From an uncultured Hyphomicrobiales bacterium (GTDB lineage Bacteria; Pseudomonadota; Alphaproteobacteria; Rhizobiales; Beijerinckiaceae): 32,206 nt of DNA. Within the stretch, counting starts at the first letter, position 1. The number at the start of each line of letters is the position of its first letter. The DNA lies in NCBI GenBank assembly GCA_903884435.1, contig CAISEY010000419.1:1-32206 (forward strand). Reading direction: 5' to 3'. The notes under the pieces were generated by a model, which was not told where the DNA came from, made no database searches, and saw only the letters and a program-made list of their open reading frames with translations. Positions 16,469 to 24,525 of the stretch are shown piece by piece. Made by a program: the position numbers and the translations under genes.

Positions 16469-17515
16469 TTATTTCGCGCCGCGTTCGTAAATGGTTTTCA
16501 GCCTTTCGACCACCGGCGCCGGCGTGGCGAAGGCCTCTCCGATCAGGCGGGCGACGCGCTCCGCCGGGATCGGCCGCACGCTCATCTCGCGGGCGGCGGC
16601 CTCCTTCAGGAAGTCCGGATCGGCGAACGTGTCCATGAAGGCCTGACGCAACGCCGCGACGCGCTCGGGCGGAACGCCCGGGCCGACCATGTAGGGAAAC
16701 GTCATTTTCGAGGAGGCCGTGCCGAGCGCCAGCAGGGCGAGGTCGTCGTCGTTTCGCGCGAATTCGCGAGCGGCCGGAACGTCGGGCAGGGCGGCGAGCC
16801 GCGTTTCGCCCGATTGCGCGAGGACGCGGATGTCGCCGGCCTCGACGAGACGTTTGTAGCTGTGCCTCAACGTGTCGAGGGGCATGGTCGCGTAGCCCTC
16901 CGCCTCGCCGCGCTCGATGGCGAGCATCACCGCCGGCAAGCCGGTGTAGCCGATCACCGCGCGCATCTTCGTTTTGAACACTTCGTTATAGAGCCCGATG
17001 GTCACGGTGGGCGTCGAGCCTGGTGCGAGCGCGCCGATGGGCGTCTCCCGCGCGCGCATGTCTTCCACGCGTCGCACGGGCGACGAGCGCCAAACGAACA
17101 GCGTGTGCGGCGAATCCGCGGGCGTTGGCAGCCACTGGAATTTCAGCGAATCGTATTTGACGCCCGCGGCGTTGAGCAACGGTTGCAAAGGCACGTTGGA
17201 AGAGGGCGCGCCGATCAGCGTCCCGTCCTGGGCGGCGACGTTGAAAACGTGGTTCGCCTGCAACAGGGAGCTGGCGCCGGGCATGTTTTGCACGACGATG
17301 TTTGGCAGGCCCGGGACATGCTTGCCGAGGTGCGCTCCGACGAGCCGCGCGTAAAGATCGAAACTGCCGCCTGGCGGCAGTCCGACGATGATCGTGATCG
17401 TCTTTCCCCGATAGAAATCCGCGACGGCGTTCTGCGCGCGGGCGGGGACGCCGCCCGCGATTGTCGCGAGGATGGCGAGCGCCGTGATCGCCGTCGACGC
17501 GCGAGATTCGTGCAT
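16469..17515 (-). CDS. Bug/TctC family tripartite tricarboxylate transporter binding protein
   Basis: The ATG at 17515 gives 348 residues with a signal peptide ending near GVPARA-QNA. The mature start is classic for the family: YRGKTITIIVGLPPGGSFD. Later parts fit too: GASSLLQANHVFN and IGYTGLPAVMLAIERGEAEG, the latter in place of the usual mapping-on-domain-2 motif. Bug proteins capture carboxylates or aromatic acids in the periplasm and deliver them to TctAB permeases. No tctA or tctB is present. The aldolase-family gene follows after 16 bases. The mature length is slightly above usual. An open frame extends upstream to 17785 but overlaps the divergent VOC gene and is not coding. Confidence 0.84.
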   Translation of the reverse strand: MHESRASTAITALAILATIAGGVPARAQNAVADFYRGKTITIIVGLPPGGSFDLYARLVGAHLGKHVPGLPNIVVQNMPGASSLLQANHVFNVAAQDGTLIGAPSSNVPLQPLLNAAGVKYDSLKFQWLPTPADSPHTLFVWRSSPVRRVEDMRARETPIGALAPGSTPTVTIGLYNEVFKTKMRAVIGYTGLPAVMLAIERGEAEGYATMPLDTLRHSYKRLVEAGDIRVLAQSGETRLAALPDVPAAREFARNDDDLALLALGTASSKMTFPYMVGPGVPPERVAALRQAFMDTFADPDFLKEAAAREMSVRPIPAERVARLIGEAFATPAPVVERLKTIYERGAK

Positions 17516-17573
17516 CCGTTGATTTCCCGTCCCTGTCGATCGCCATTCTGCATGAAATCGCCAGTGCGCAAAG

Positions 17574-17585
17574 CCGTTGCAACGG
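17574..17585. promoter_or_regulatory. Perfect 12-bp palindrome in a divergent promoter region
   Basis: CCGTTGCAACGG is fully self-complementary and lies between the divergent Bug gene (start 17515) and VOC gene (start 17632). The position suits a shared operator for a dimeric regulator. A single 12-bp palindrome in GC-rich DNA may also be chance. Confidence 0.25.
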
Positions 17586-17631
17586 GCCAGCCGCGCGCGA
17601 TACCTTGCCCCGTCCGTCACCGGAGGCGCCA

Positions 17632-18237
17632 ATGGCCACGCAAGCAATCCGCCGCGAGACTCTCGTCCGTTCCCGAACGCGCGGCGTGCATCACCTCGCG
17701 CTTTGCACGGACGACATGAAGGCGACGACGGAATTTTACGTGCGCGTGCTCGGCATGCCCCTCGTCCACGCCATGCGCGTGCCAAAGGGGCTTGGCGTGG
17801 GGCCGGATAACCGCGGCAATCCGCCCTACGAGGAATTGCGCCACTATTTCTTCGACATGGGCAACGACAGCCTGCTCGCCTTCTTCGAAATTCCGGAGGG
17901 AAGCGAACCGCGTGGCAACCGCAACGCCATCGGCGCCATGCAGCATTGCGCCTTCGTCGTCACGCCGGACAAATTCCGGGCCATCGAGGCCTCGCTGAAA
18001 CGCGAGGGCCTGCCTTACCTCGGGCCGGTGCGGCAATTGCCGGGCATGGACGGAATCTACGTGATCGACCCCAATGGAATCCGCCTTGAATTCGCCTGCC
18101 AGCCGGACGACGGCGAGGAGCCCGGGGTCGTCGAATGCGTGACCCAGACGAAGGAGGAGGCCGCGAGCGAATTGCGCGGCCTGCCGGGCGTCGACGAGGC
18201 CTGGTTGCGGGAGATGACAGCGGCGCTTCCTGGGTAA
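17632..18237 (+). CDS. VOC superfamily (glyoxalase/extradiol dioxygenase-like) protein
   Basis: The ATG at 17632 follows GGAGGCGCCA and gives 201 residues. The paired beta-alpha-beta-beta-beta modules of the vicinal oxygen chelate fold are visible: RGVHHLALCTDDMKATTEFY near 26-45, then YFFDMGNDSLLAFFE, then MQHCAFVVTPDKFRAIEASL and IYVIDPNGIRLEFAC. Candidate metal ligands are H30 in the first module, His103 in MQHCAF, and the Glu of RLEFAC. Such small proteins include glyoxalases, isomerases, fosfomycin-type resistance enzymes and minor dioxygenases. With aromatic-catabolism genes around, a lyase or dioxygenase role is plausible, but substrate is unknown. Confidence 0.8.
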   Translation: MATQAIRRETLVRSRTRGVHHLALCTDDMKATTEFYVRVLGMPLVHAMRVPKGLGVGPDNRGNPPYEELRHYFFDMGNDSLLAFFEIPEGSEPRGNRNAIGAMQHCAFVVTPDKFRAIEASLKREGLPYLGPVRQLPGMDGIYVIDPNGIRLEFACQPDDGEEPGVVECVTQTKEEAASELRGLPGVDEAWLREMTAALPG

Positions 18238-18262
18238 GGCCCCGCGGGTTTCTGGCGCTCCG

Positions 18263-19216
18263 CTATTTCGCGTAATATTTCAGCAAGTCCGCCATCTGGT
18301 CCTTCGTCAGCGGTTGCGCGAGGAACTTGAGTTCGATCGCGTCCTTCATGGCGTTGTCGATGTCGGAGACGCGATTGAGTCGCAAATTGTCCTTCGGGAA
18401 ATAATTGTCGCGGATGGCGCGCGCCATGTCCGTGCTCGTCTGCGTGAACTGGCCATAGGCCACGAGCGCCGCGTCCCCCGCGTACATCCATTCCACGGCT
18501 TCGGCGTAGGCGGCGCGGAACCGGTCGAGCACGGCGGCCTTCTTCGTGATGAAGTCGAGATTGCCGATGTTCATGCGCACCGTCTGGTTGCGGAACTCCG
18601 GCACGTCGCTCTCGCGCGCGATGATGCGGATTTCGCCGGACTGCACCTTGTCCACGGCGACGGGCGGCGAGGACCAGCCGATGTCGATCTGGCCCGAAAG
18701 GGCTTGCGTCAGCGTGCCGGGAGGCCCGCCGGTCGGCGTCAGCTTCATTTGCACGCCAAAATACCGCTGGAAACCGAGCACTGCGAGATGGGTCGAAGAC
18801 CCGTTGGTCGAATAGGCGATCGTCTTGCCGGCGGCCTCTTTCAGGGACTTGAGCGGCGAGGCCGCCGGCACGTACCAGAAGAGATCGTCGGCGCCCGTCA
18901 TGGAATTCGAGATCGGGCGGATCGGCGCCCCCCGGGCGAAGGCCGACATGACGCCCGTCGTGCCCGCCGCGCTGCCGAGATCGACGCTGCCGCCGATCAC
19001 CGCCTGGATCGTCTCGCCGGAGCCCTGCGTCCACAGCACCTCGAGATCGACGCCGTGTTTCGCGAAAATTCCCGCTTTCACGGCGGTGTCGAACATCGAC
19101 GTGTCCCAGGCGAAACGCTGGCCAACGGCGATTTTCACCTTGTCGGCCTGCTGGGCGAGGGCGGGCGAGGCCGCCGCGAGAAGCGCGGCGGCGATGGCGG
19201 AGCGACGCGTGATCAT
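18263..19216 (-). CDS. ABC transporter substrate-binding protein, NMT1/SsuA-like (paralogue 2)
   Basis: The ATG at 19216 has GGGGACAAC upstream and gives 317 residues. The N-terminus MITRRSAIAAALLAAASPAL is a signal peptide with a double-Arg start (TRRS), possibly Tat-like but without the full motif. Shared motifs with the other paralogues are TQGSGETIQAVIGGSVDLGS, SMTGADDLFWYV and the tail LTKDQMADLLKYYAK. It should bind an organic or aromatic anion in the periplasm. No membrane component is near. It is convergent with the VOC gene 25 bases away. Its closest relative here is the next binding protein at 19695, with a small secreted protein gene between them, which suggests tandem duplication. 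Confidence 0.83.
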   Translation of the reverse strand: MITRRSAIAAALLAAASPALAQQADKVKIAVGQRFAWDTSMFDTAVKAGIFAKHGVDLEVLWTQGSGETIQAVIGGSVDLGSAAGTTGVMSAFARGAPIRPISNSMTGADDLFWYVPAASPLKSLKEAAGKTIAYSTNGSSTHLAVLGFQRYFGVQMKLTPTGGPPGTLTQALSGQIDIGWSSPPVAVDKVQSGEIRIIARESDVPEFRNQTVRMNIGNLDFITKKAAVLDRFRAAYAEAVEWMYAGDAALVAYGQFTQTSTDMARAIRDNYFPKDNLRLNRVSDIDNAMKDAIELKFLAQPLTKDQMADLLKYYAK

Positions 19217-19292
19217 GGTTGTCCCCATGTGATGACTGGCGCTCGCCTTTTGCGTCAATTCGGGCGCCGCGTAAACTCGCGGGGCGGCGGCC

Positions 19293-19619
19293 TCAGTTTC
19301 CGCAAATCCGTCCGGCGGATTCCTCGAGACGCGCCCGCGACGCCTCCATCTGGTCGAGAACGCGCTCTCCCATGCCGCAATGACCGGGGTCGTCGCGCAA
19401 AATCCGGATGATCTCCGCGCCATCGACGAGTTCCCGGGCGTAGAGTTCACAAAGCCTTGGCGTGTCGCTGGCGGGCGTGCGTTTGCGCTCGGCGCCCGCC
19501 TTGCGGATCTCTTCGTTCATTTTCGGCGTATGCGCGCATTCCGCGCCGGGCGGGGCTGCTCGCGTGATCGCTGGAAGAAGACAGGCGGAAAAAAGAGCGG
19601 CGAGAAACATTCGAGGCAT
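19293..19619 (-). CDS. Small secreted four-cysteine protein, unrecognised
   Basis: This 108-residue protein has an N-terminal signal peptide (FLAALFSACLLPAITRA) and a charged mature part with cysteines at 28, 57, 81 and 106, enough for two disulfides. C13 lies inside the signal region; the preceding FSA is a poor lipobox, so a lipoprotein is unlikely. Residues 54-75 (RLCELYARELVDGAEIIRIL) and 84-104 look helical, suggesting a small helical bundle. I know no family for it. It sits between two paralogous binding-protein genes on the same strand, 76 bases from each side, so it may be a periplasmic accessory to them or simply trapped in the duplication. Confidence 0.62.
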   Translation of the reverse strand: MPRMFLAALFSACLLPAITRAAPPGAECAHTPKMNEEIRKAGAERKRTPASDTPRLCELYARELVDGAEIIRILRDDPGHCGMGERVLDQMEASRARLEESAGRICGN

Positions 19620-19694
19620 CTGTCGTGAAACGTTCCGGCGCCGCGAGAAACGGAAACGGAGCGGCCCGCGGCGCGCGGGTTCCGCTCGCCGCCG

Positions 19695-20639
19695 CTATTT
19701 CGCGTAGAACTTCAGGAAATCGTCCATCTGTTCCTTCATCAGCGGCGCGGAGAGAAATTTCATCTCTATGCCATCCTTCATCGCGTTGTCGAGGCCGGAC
19801 ACGCGCGCGAAGTCGAGATTGCGTTTCGGGTAAAAGGACTCGCGGATGTCTCGCGCGAGAGCCGGCTCGACGCCCGCGAATTTCGCGTAGAGTCCGAGCG
19901 CTTCGTCGCCCGCGTACATCCAGTCGATGGCTTCCCGCCACGCCTTCCCCAGTCGGTCGAGAACCTCCGGCTTGCCGTTGATGAAAGCGAGATTGGCGAT
20001 CGTCATGCGCATGGTCTGGTCGCGGAACTCCGGGACGTCGCCCTCGCGGGCGAGCACGCGAAGGGCCCCCTGGCGGATGAGGTCCACCGCGAAGGGCGGC
20101 GTCGACCAGCCGATGTCGAGCTGGCCGGACATGACCTGCGTCAGCACGCCGGGCGGCCCGCCCGCCGCGGTGAGGTTCATCCGCACGCCGAAATGCCGCT
20201 GGAAGGCGAGCACCGCGAGATGCGACGAGGAGCCGCTGGAGGAATAGGCGATGGTTTTGCCCGCGGCGTCCTTCATGGTCTTCAGCGGCGAATCCGCCTT
20301 CACGTACCAGAAGAGGTCGTCCGCGCCCGTCATCGAATTGCCGATCGGCCGCACCGGCGCGCCCTTCGCGAAAGCGGCCATGACGCCGGCGGTTCCCGCG
20401 GAAACGCCAACGTCGACAGCGCCTGAAATCACCGCCTGCATGGTCTCGCCCGTGCCCTGCGTCCACAATATGTCGAGAGCGATTCCATGCTTGCGAAAGA
20501 TCCCGTTTTCGACGCTGGTCGCGAGTTGCGCGGACTCCCAGCCGCCGCGCTGGCCTGCGCCGATCCTCACGACGTCCTGCGCCTGGGCGGGGGCCGCGAC
20601 GAACAAGGAAAAAGCGAGCGCGAGGCGGCGCGTGAACAT
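19695..20639 (-). CDS. ABC transporter substrate-binding protein, NMT1/SsuA-like (paralogue 3)
   Basis: This 314-residue protein has a signal peptide ending near APAQA-QDV and the same body as the two other paralogues: TQGTGETMQAVISGAVDVGV, SMTGADDLFWYV and the tail LMKEQMDDFLKFYAK. The first lobe begins VRIGAGQRGGWE, like VKIAVGQRFAWD in paralogue 2. It should be periplasmic and bind an organic or aromatic anion. No permease or ATPase neighbours it. A 188-base divergent region separates it from the MFS gene at 20828. An unusually high level of identity among these three proteins would fit recent duplication; an alignment is required to measure it. Confidence 0.83.
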   Translation of the reverse strand: MFTRRLALAFSLFVAAPAQAQDVVRIGAGQRGGWESAQLATSVENGIFRKHGIALDILWTQGTGETMQAVISGAVDVGVSAGTAGVMAAFAKGAPVRPIGNSMTGADDLFWYVKADSPLKTMKDAAGKTIAYSSSGSSSHLAVLAFQRHFGVRMNLTAAGGPPGVLTQVMSGQLDIGWSTPPFAVDLIRQGALRVLAREGDVPEFRDQTMRMTIANLAFINGKPEVLDRLGKAWREAIDWMYAGDEALGLYAKFAGVEPALARDIRESFYPKRNLDFARVSGLDNAMKDGIEMKFLSAPLMKEQMDDFLKFYAK

Positions 20640-20827
20640 GTGATCCTCCCCCGTGAAATCTGTTTGCGAGTCTTGTGCGATAATTTCCCGCGCGGGTAAA
20701 TGGAGTCGCCCTCTCTTGTGCCGGCGCGAAATTCCCGTCTATTCTCTCTTCAAAGAGATCAGAAGAATCCCCCGACTGTCACGGACTTGAGCCCGCGCGC
20801 GGTCGCGGCGCCAATCCGGGAGCCTCC
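20640..20827. promoter_or_regulatory. Divergent promoter region with two short palindromes
   Basis: This 188-base gap separates the divergent binding protein and MFS genes. It holds a 10-bp palindrome CCCGCGCGGG at 20687-20696, just after GATAAT (20679-20684, a possible -10 element), and an inverted repeat TCTCTT-CA-AAGAGA at 20745-20758. No convincing -35 element lines up with the GATAAT. The region is more AT-rich than its surroundings, as expected for promoters. Confidence 0.35.
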
Positions 20828-22105
20828 GTGTCCGCAAACCAGAGCTGGTCCAATCTCGCGGCCGCGTTCCGGCACAAACATTACCGCACCTACCAGACCG
20901 GGCGTTTCCTCTCGCAGTTCACGACCTGGATGTACAAGATCGCGGTTGGCTGGATCGCCTGGAAACTCACCCGTTCCGCGGCCTGGCTCGGGGTGTTCGG
21001 CTTCCTCGACCAGGCGCCGGCCCTGTTCATCATGCCGCTGGCGGGCGCCGTCGCCGACCGCATGGACAATCTGCGCTTCATGCGGATCACCCAGGCCCTT
21101 TTGCTCTCGCAGGCGATCCTTCTCTCGGTGCTCGACGGCTTCGATCTCCTGAGTCTCTGGAGCCTCGTCGCCTTCACGCTCGTCTATGGCACGATCAACG
21201 CCGCGCAACAGCCGGCGGCGCAGGCGATCCTGCCAAACCTCATGCCAAAGGACGCGCTGACCGTCGCCTACGGGCTCAATTCCATGCTGTTCAACGTGGC
21301 GCGCTTCGCGGGGCCCATGGCCGCGGGCGCTCTCATCAGCGCCTGGGGCACGGCGCCGGCGATCCTCTGCAACGCGCTCGGCGCCGCGGTTTTCACGGTC
21401 TGCCTGATTTTTCTCCAGACCGATTTTTCCATGCCGACGCGCGCCCGCGACCGCGCGCCGGACCTGCTGCGGGACGTGCGCGAGGGCTTCGCCTACGCGC
21501 TGAGCCACGAAGGCATCGGTCCCGCCATGGTGATTCTCTCGACCCTGTCGGTGATGACGTTCACCATCGACCTTTTGTTGCCGAGCCTCGCGGACGGCGT
21601 CTTTCACGCGGGCGCGCCGGGCCTCGCGTGGATGACCTCCGCCATGGCCGCGGGCGCGATGCTCCAGGCGACCCTGATCGCCCGCAGGAGCGGCGTCTCG
21701 GGGCTCTCCGCCTACGCCATTCACGCGATTGGCTGGCAGGCGCTGGGATTTCTGGCGCTGGCGATTTCCGGCGACATCTGGCTGGCGCTTGTCTGCATCT
21801 TCGTGATCGGATTTTCGGCCTCCGCGACGCGCGTCAGTTCCATGACTCTGCTGCAATACAGCGTCGATCTCGACATGCGCGCGCGCGTCGCGAGCTTTTA
21901 TTCGCTCATCACGCATTTCGGCCCCGCGCTTGGCTCTCTCGTGGTTGGCGCGCTCGGCGACCTCGCGGGGATGCAGGCGACGATGGGGATCATCGGCGTT
22001 TACACGATCGGCGTCTGGGCCTGGGCCGCGAGGAAGCGCCCGGCGATGACGTCCGCGCTGGAGATCGAAGCGGAGACCTATCGCCTGCGCGTGGCGCGGC
22101 GGTGA
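20828..22105 (+). CDS. MFS transporter of the MFS_3/EntS-like exporter type
   Basis: The GTG at 20828, preceded by GGGAGCC, gives 425 residues with about twelve membrane helices. The N-terminus (FRHKHYRTYQTGRFLSQFTT) and the first-half motif AVADRMDNLRFM are typical of the MFS_3 family that includes the enterobactin exporter EntS and many multidrug exporters. A central loop near residues 198-216 carries TRARDRAPDLLRDVREGF, as usual for this family. It probably exports a small molecule; the substrate is not evident. The GMC oxidoreductase follows 89 bases downstream on the same strand, so the two may be cotranscribed. Confidence 0.84.
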   Translation: MSANQSWSNLAAAFRHKHYRTYQTGRFLSQFTTWMYKIAVGWIAWKLTRSAAWLGVFGFLDQAPALFIMPLAGAVADRMDNLRFMRITQALLLSQAILLSVLDGFDLLSLWSLVAFTLVYGTINAAQQPAAQAILPNLMPKDALTVAYGLNSMLFNVARFAGPMAAGALISAWGTAPAILCNALGAAVFTVCLIFLQTDFSMPTRARDRAPDLLRDVREGFAYALSHEGIGPAMVILSTLSVMTFTIDLLLPSLADGVFHAGAPGLAWMTSAMAAGAMLQATLIARRSGVSGLSAYAIHAIGWQALGFLALAISGDIWLALVCIFVIGFSASATRVSSMTLLQYSVDLDMRARVASFYSLITHFGPALGSLVVGALGDLAGMQATMGIIGVYTIGVWAWAARKRPAMTSALEIEAETYRLRVARR

Positions 22106-22194
22106 GCCGGACTTGACAGCCGGGCCCGCCGCGTTCGGGATGGCGGCTGGAGCCGGGCGACATTTGTCGCCGGAAAAATCGCGCGGGAGGATTC

Positions 22195-23907
22195 ATGGCC
22201 GGTGGCCAGCATTACGACTACATCGTCATTGGCAGCGGCTCGGCCGGTTCGCCGCTCGCCGCGCGTCTGTCCGAACGTTCGTCGAACAGTGTTCTGCTGC
22301 TGGAGGCCGGCGCCGACTACGAGCCGGGAACCGAGCCCGCGGAAATTCTGGACGGGTTCTCCGGGAACGCCCATTCCAATCCGCGCTTTATCTGGCCCGG
22401 TCTGCAATCGGCCTTCGGTCCGCGTCCAGGCAATGATCACGATCGCCGCCCGCGCCGCCGCTACAACGCCGGGCGCGTGATCGGCGGAACTTCCGCCATT
22501 AACGGCATGTGCGCCAACCGCGGTTTGCCATCGGATTTCGATTCGTGGCGCGACGCCGGCGCCGAGGGCTGGGGCTGGGACGACGTATTGCCGTTTTTCA
22601 AAAAGCTCGAGGACGATCCGGAATTCGAGGGGCCCCTGCACGGCGTCGGCGGGCCCATCCACATGCGCCGCTGGCACAGGGAGAAATGGCCGCCCTTCAC
22701 CACCGCCGTGATGAAGTCCATCGCCGACGCCGGTTTCAAGGAAATTGGCGACCAGAATGGCACGGGAACGGAAGGCACGTTTCCGCTCGTCATCAACAAC
22801 ACGGAGGATGGCCAGCGCGTGTCGGCCGCGCGCGGCTACCTGACGAAGGAGGCGCGCGCGCGCCCGAACCTTTCCATATGGGGCGAGACGCGCGTCGAGC
22901 GGCTGATCTTCGAGGGCAGGCGCGTCGTCGGCGTCGTGGCGACGCGCGCCGGCCAGCGGCATGAATTGCGGGCTCGCGAGATCGTTCTCTCGATGGGCGC
23001 CATTCATTCGCCGGTGTTTTTGTTGCGCAACGGCGTCGGCCCCGCGCGCGAATTGCGCGCGCTCGGGATCGACGTGGTTCACGACCGCGCCGGCGTCGGC
23101 AAGAATCTGCACGAACATCCCGGCGTCAATCTCGGCGTCTTCATGAAACGGGAGTCGCGCCTGCCGCCGACCCTGCGGCGCCAGATTCTCGGGGGTCTTC
23201 GCTATTCCTCGGGTGTCGAGGGATGCCCGCCCGGCGACATGTACATCAACGCCCACGACCGCTCGGCCTGGCACGCCATCGGCAAGCGCATCGGCCTGAT
23301 GATGATGTGGGTGAACCGCTCGTTCTCCACCGGCGAAATCCGACTCAAGTCCGCCGATCCGACGGCCGCGCCGGACATCGACTTCAACATGTGCAGCGAT
23401 CCGCGCGACATGCGCCGGCTCATCGATGGCGTGCGGCTGCTGATCCGGTTGCAGGCGCATCCGGCGGTGCGGGCCTGTTGCGAGGAAATTTTCCCCGTCA
23501 GCTTCTCCGACAAGGCGCGGGCGCTGGCGATCTACAGTACGTGGAACGACATCCAGACGAAGGTCGGCGCCGCGCTGATGGAGGCCTCGCCGCTGACGCG
23601 CAAGGCGATCATCAAATACATGATCGCCGACGCGCCGTCCTTCGACGAACTCGCGAACGACGATTCCGCCTGCGCCGAATGGATCAGGTCCGCGGTGCTC
23701 GGCCACTGGCACGTCAGCTGCACGAACCGGATGGGCCGGATCGACGATCCGATGGCGGTGACGGATCCGCGCGGGCGCGTCATCGGTCTCGAGGGGCTCC
23801 GGATCTGCGACGCCTCGATTTTCCCCAGCGTGCCCTGCGCCAACACCAACGTCCCCACCATGATGGCGGGCGAACGCATGGCTGCGCTGATCCTGGAGGA
23901 GGGTTAG
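22195..23907 (+). CDS. GMC family FAD-dependent alcohol/choline dehydrogenase-like oxidoreductase
   Basis: This 570-residue flavoprotein has the FAD dinucleotide motif GSGSAG near 13-18, the GMC signature RVIGGTSAINGMCANRG near 97-113, and the C-terminal active-site region GHWHVSCTNRMG with the catalytic His, followed by NTNVPTMMAGERM. The family oxidises alcohols to aldehydes, or acts on aryl alcohols and sugars, passing electrons to O2 or a quinone. There is no signal peptide, so it is cytoplasmic. GGGAGG precedes the ATG. Its stop overlaps by three bases the stop of the convergent gene at 23904. Substrate unknown; an aryl alcohol would fit the region but is only a guess. Confidence 0.86.
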   Translation: MAGGQHYDYIVIGSGSAGSPLAARLSERSSNSVLLLEAGADYEPGTEPAEILDGFSGNAHSNPRFIWPGLQSAFGPRPGNDHDRRPRRRYNAGRVIGGTSAINGMCANRGLPSDFDSWRDAGAEGWGWDDVLPFFKKLEDDPEFEGPLHGVGGPIHMRRWHREKWPPFTTAVMKSIADAGFKEIGDQNGTGTEGTFPLVINNTEDGQRVSAARGYLTKEARARPNLSIWGETRVERLIFEGRRVVGVVATRAGQRHELRAREIVLSMGAIHSPVFLLRNGVGPARELRALGIDVVHDRAGVGKNLHEHPGVNLGVFMKRESRLPPTLRRQILGGLRYSSGVEGCPPGDMYINAHDRSAWHAIGKRIGLMMMWVNRSFSTGEIRLKSADPTAAPDIDFNMCSDPRDMRRLIDGVRLLIRLQAHPAVRACCEEIFPVSFSDKARALAIYSTWNDIQTKVGAALMEASPLTRKAIIKYMIADAPSFDELANDDSACAEWIRSAVLGHWHVSCTNRMGRIDDPMAVTDPRGRVIGLEGLRICDASIFPSVPCANTNVPTMMAGERMAALILEEG

Positions 23908-24485
23908 GTTGTCTTCAGCTCCGCGTGGCGCGGACTGCGCGCGCGGCGATAGTCGAAGCTGAACTCCAGCGTGCGGTTCAACCCCACGGGCTTCCAGAAC
24001 AACGGCGGGCGGCGCGAGGCGTAGACCTTGCCCGCCGCGGGGTCCACTTTCCGGAAGCCGAAAAAGGCGGGCAATTCGTCGTCGTAAAATCCCGCCGTGG
24101 CGCGGACACGCCGGACGCCGCGCGCGCCTTTCGGGAACGCGCCGAACAGAAAGTTGTTGTAGCTCCCGTCGAGGGCGAGGCCCTTTGGCGGCTTGAGTTC
24201 CTGCTGCTCGAAAAAGTCGCCGACGCCCTGCTTGCCGCGGGAATCTCCGACGGCGCGCTGGCCGGCGGCGACGGGCCAGGCCGACCATTCGTGGCGCGAG
24301 CGCACCACCTGTTCGCGCCGGACGTCGATGTAATCGTCGAACACGTCGAGTTCCTGAACGATCCAGCCATGTTTCGCGGCGGCGTTCGGCAGCGCGAAAT
24401 TCACGCCGAGGATGAAGCCGCCACTGAACACGAGCGGTCCGCAGCGCGGCGCGCCGACGATGTAGGGGATTTGCACGAGCGCCAT
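23904..24485 (-). CDS. Unrecognised 193-residue cytoplasmic protein
   Basis: AGGAAG precedes the ATG at 24485. I do not recognise the family with confidence. The product has no signal peptide or membrane helix, is rich in aromatic residues (IVQELDVFDDYIDVR, HEWSAWPV, YNNFLFGAFPKG, GFYDDELPAFFGF) and seems mostly beta, like a small ligand-binding barrel. Its stop codon overlaps that of the GMC oxidoreductase in tail-to-tail orientation. It is upstream of and co-oriented with the Bug gene's stop (40 bases apart), so Bug then this gene form a possible two-gene unit. The high Trp/Tyr/Phe content could suit an aromatic ligand, but that is speculation. Confidence 0.7.
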   Translation of the reverse strand: MALVQIPYIVGAPRCGPLVFSGGFILGVNFALPNAAAKHGWIVQELDVFDDYIDVRREQVVRSRHEWSAWPVAAGQRAVGDSRGKQGVGDFFEQQELKPPKGLALDGSYNNFLFGAFPKGARGVRRVRATAGFYDDELPAFFGFRKVDPAAGKVYASRRPPLFWKPVGLNRTLEFSFDYRRARSPRHAELKTT

Positions 24486-24525
24486 GGCCGGTTCTTCCTG
24501 GAGCGCGCGCGGCGCGCGAAGAGGT

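Noticed and set aside
22078-24288. A 736-residue open frame on the minus strand
   Set aside because: It is antisense to the GMC oxidoreductase and overlaps the 193-residue gene in another frame; no recognisable protein content.
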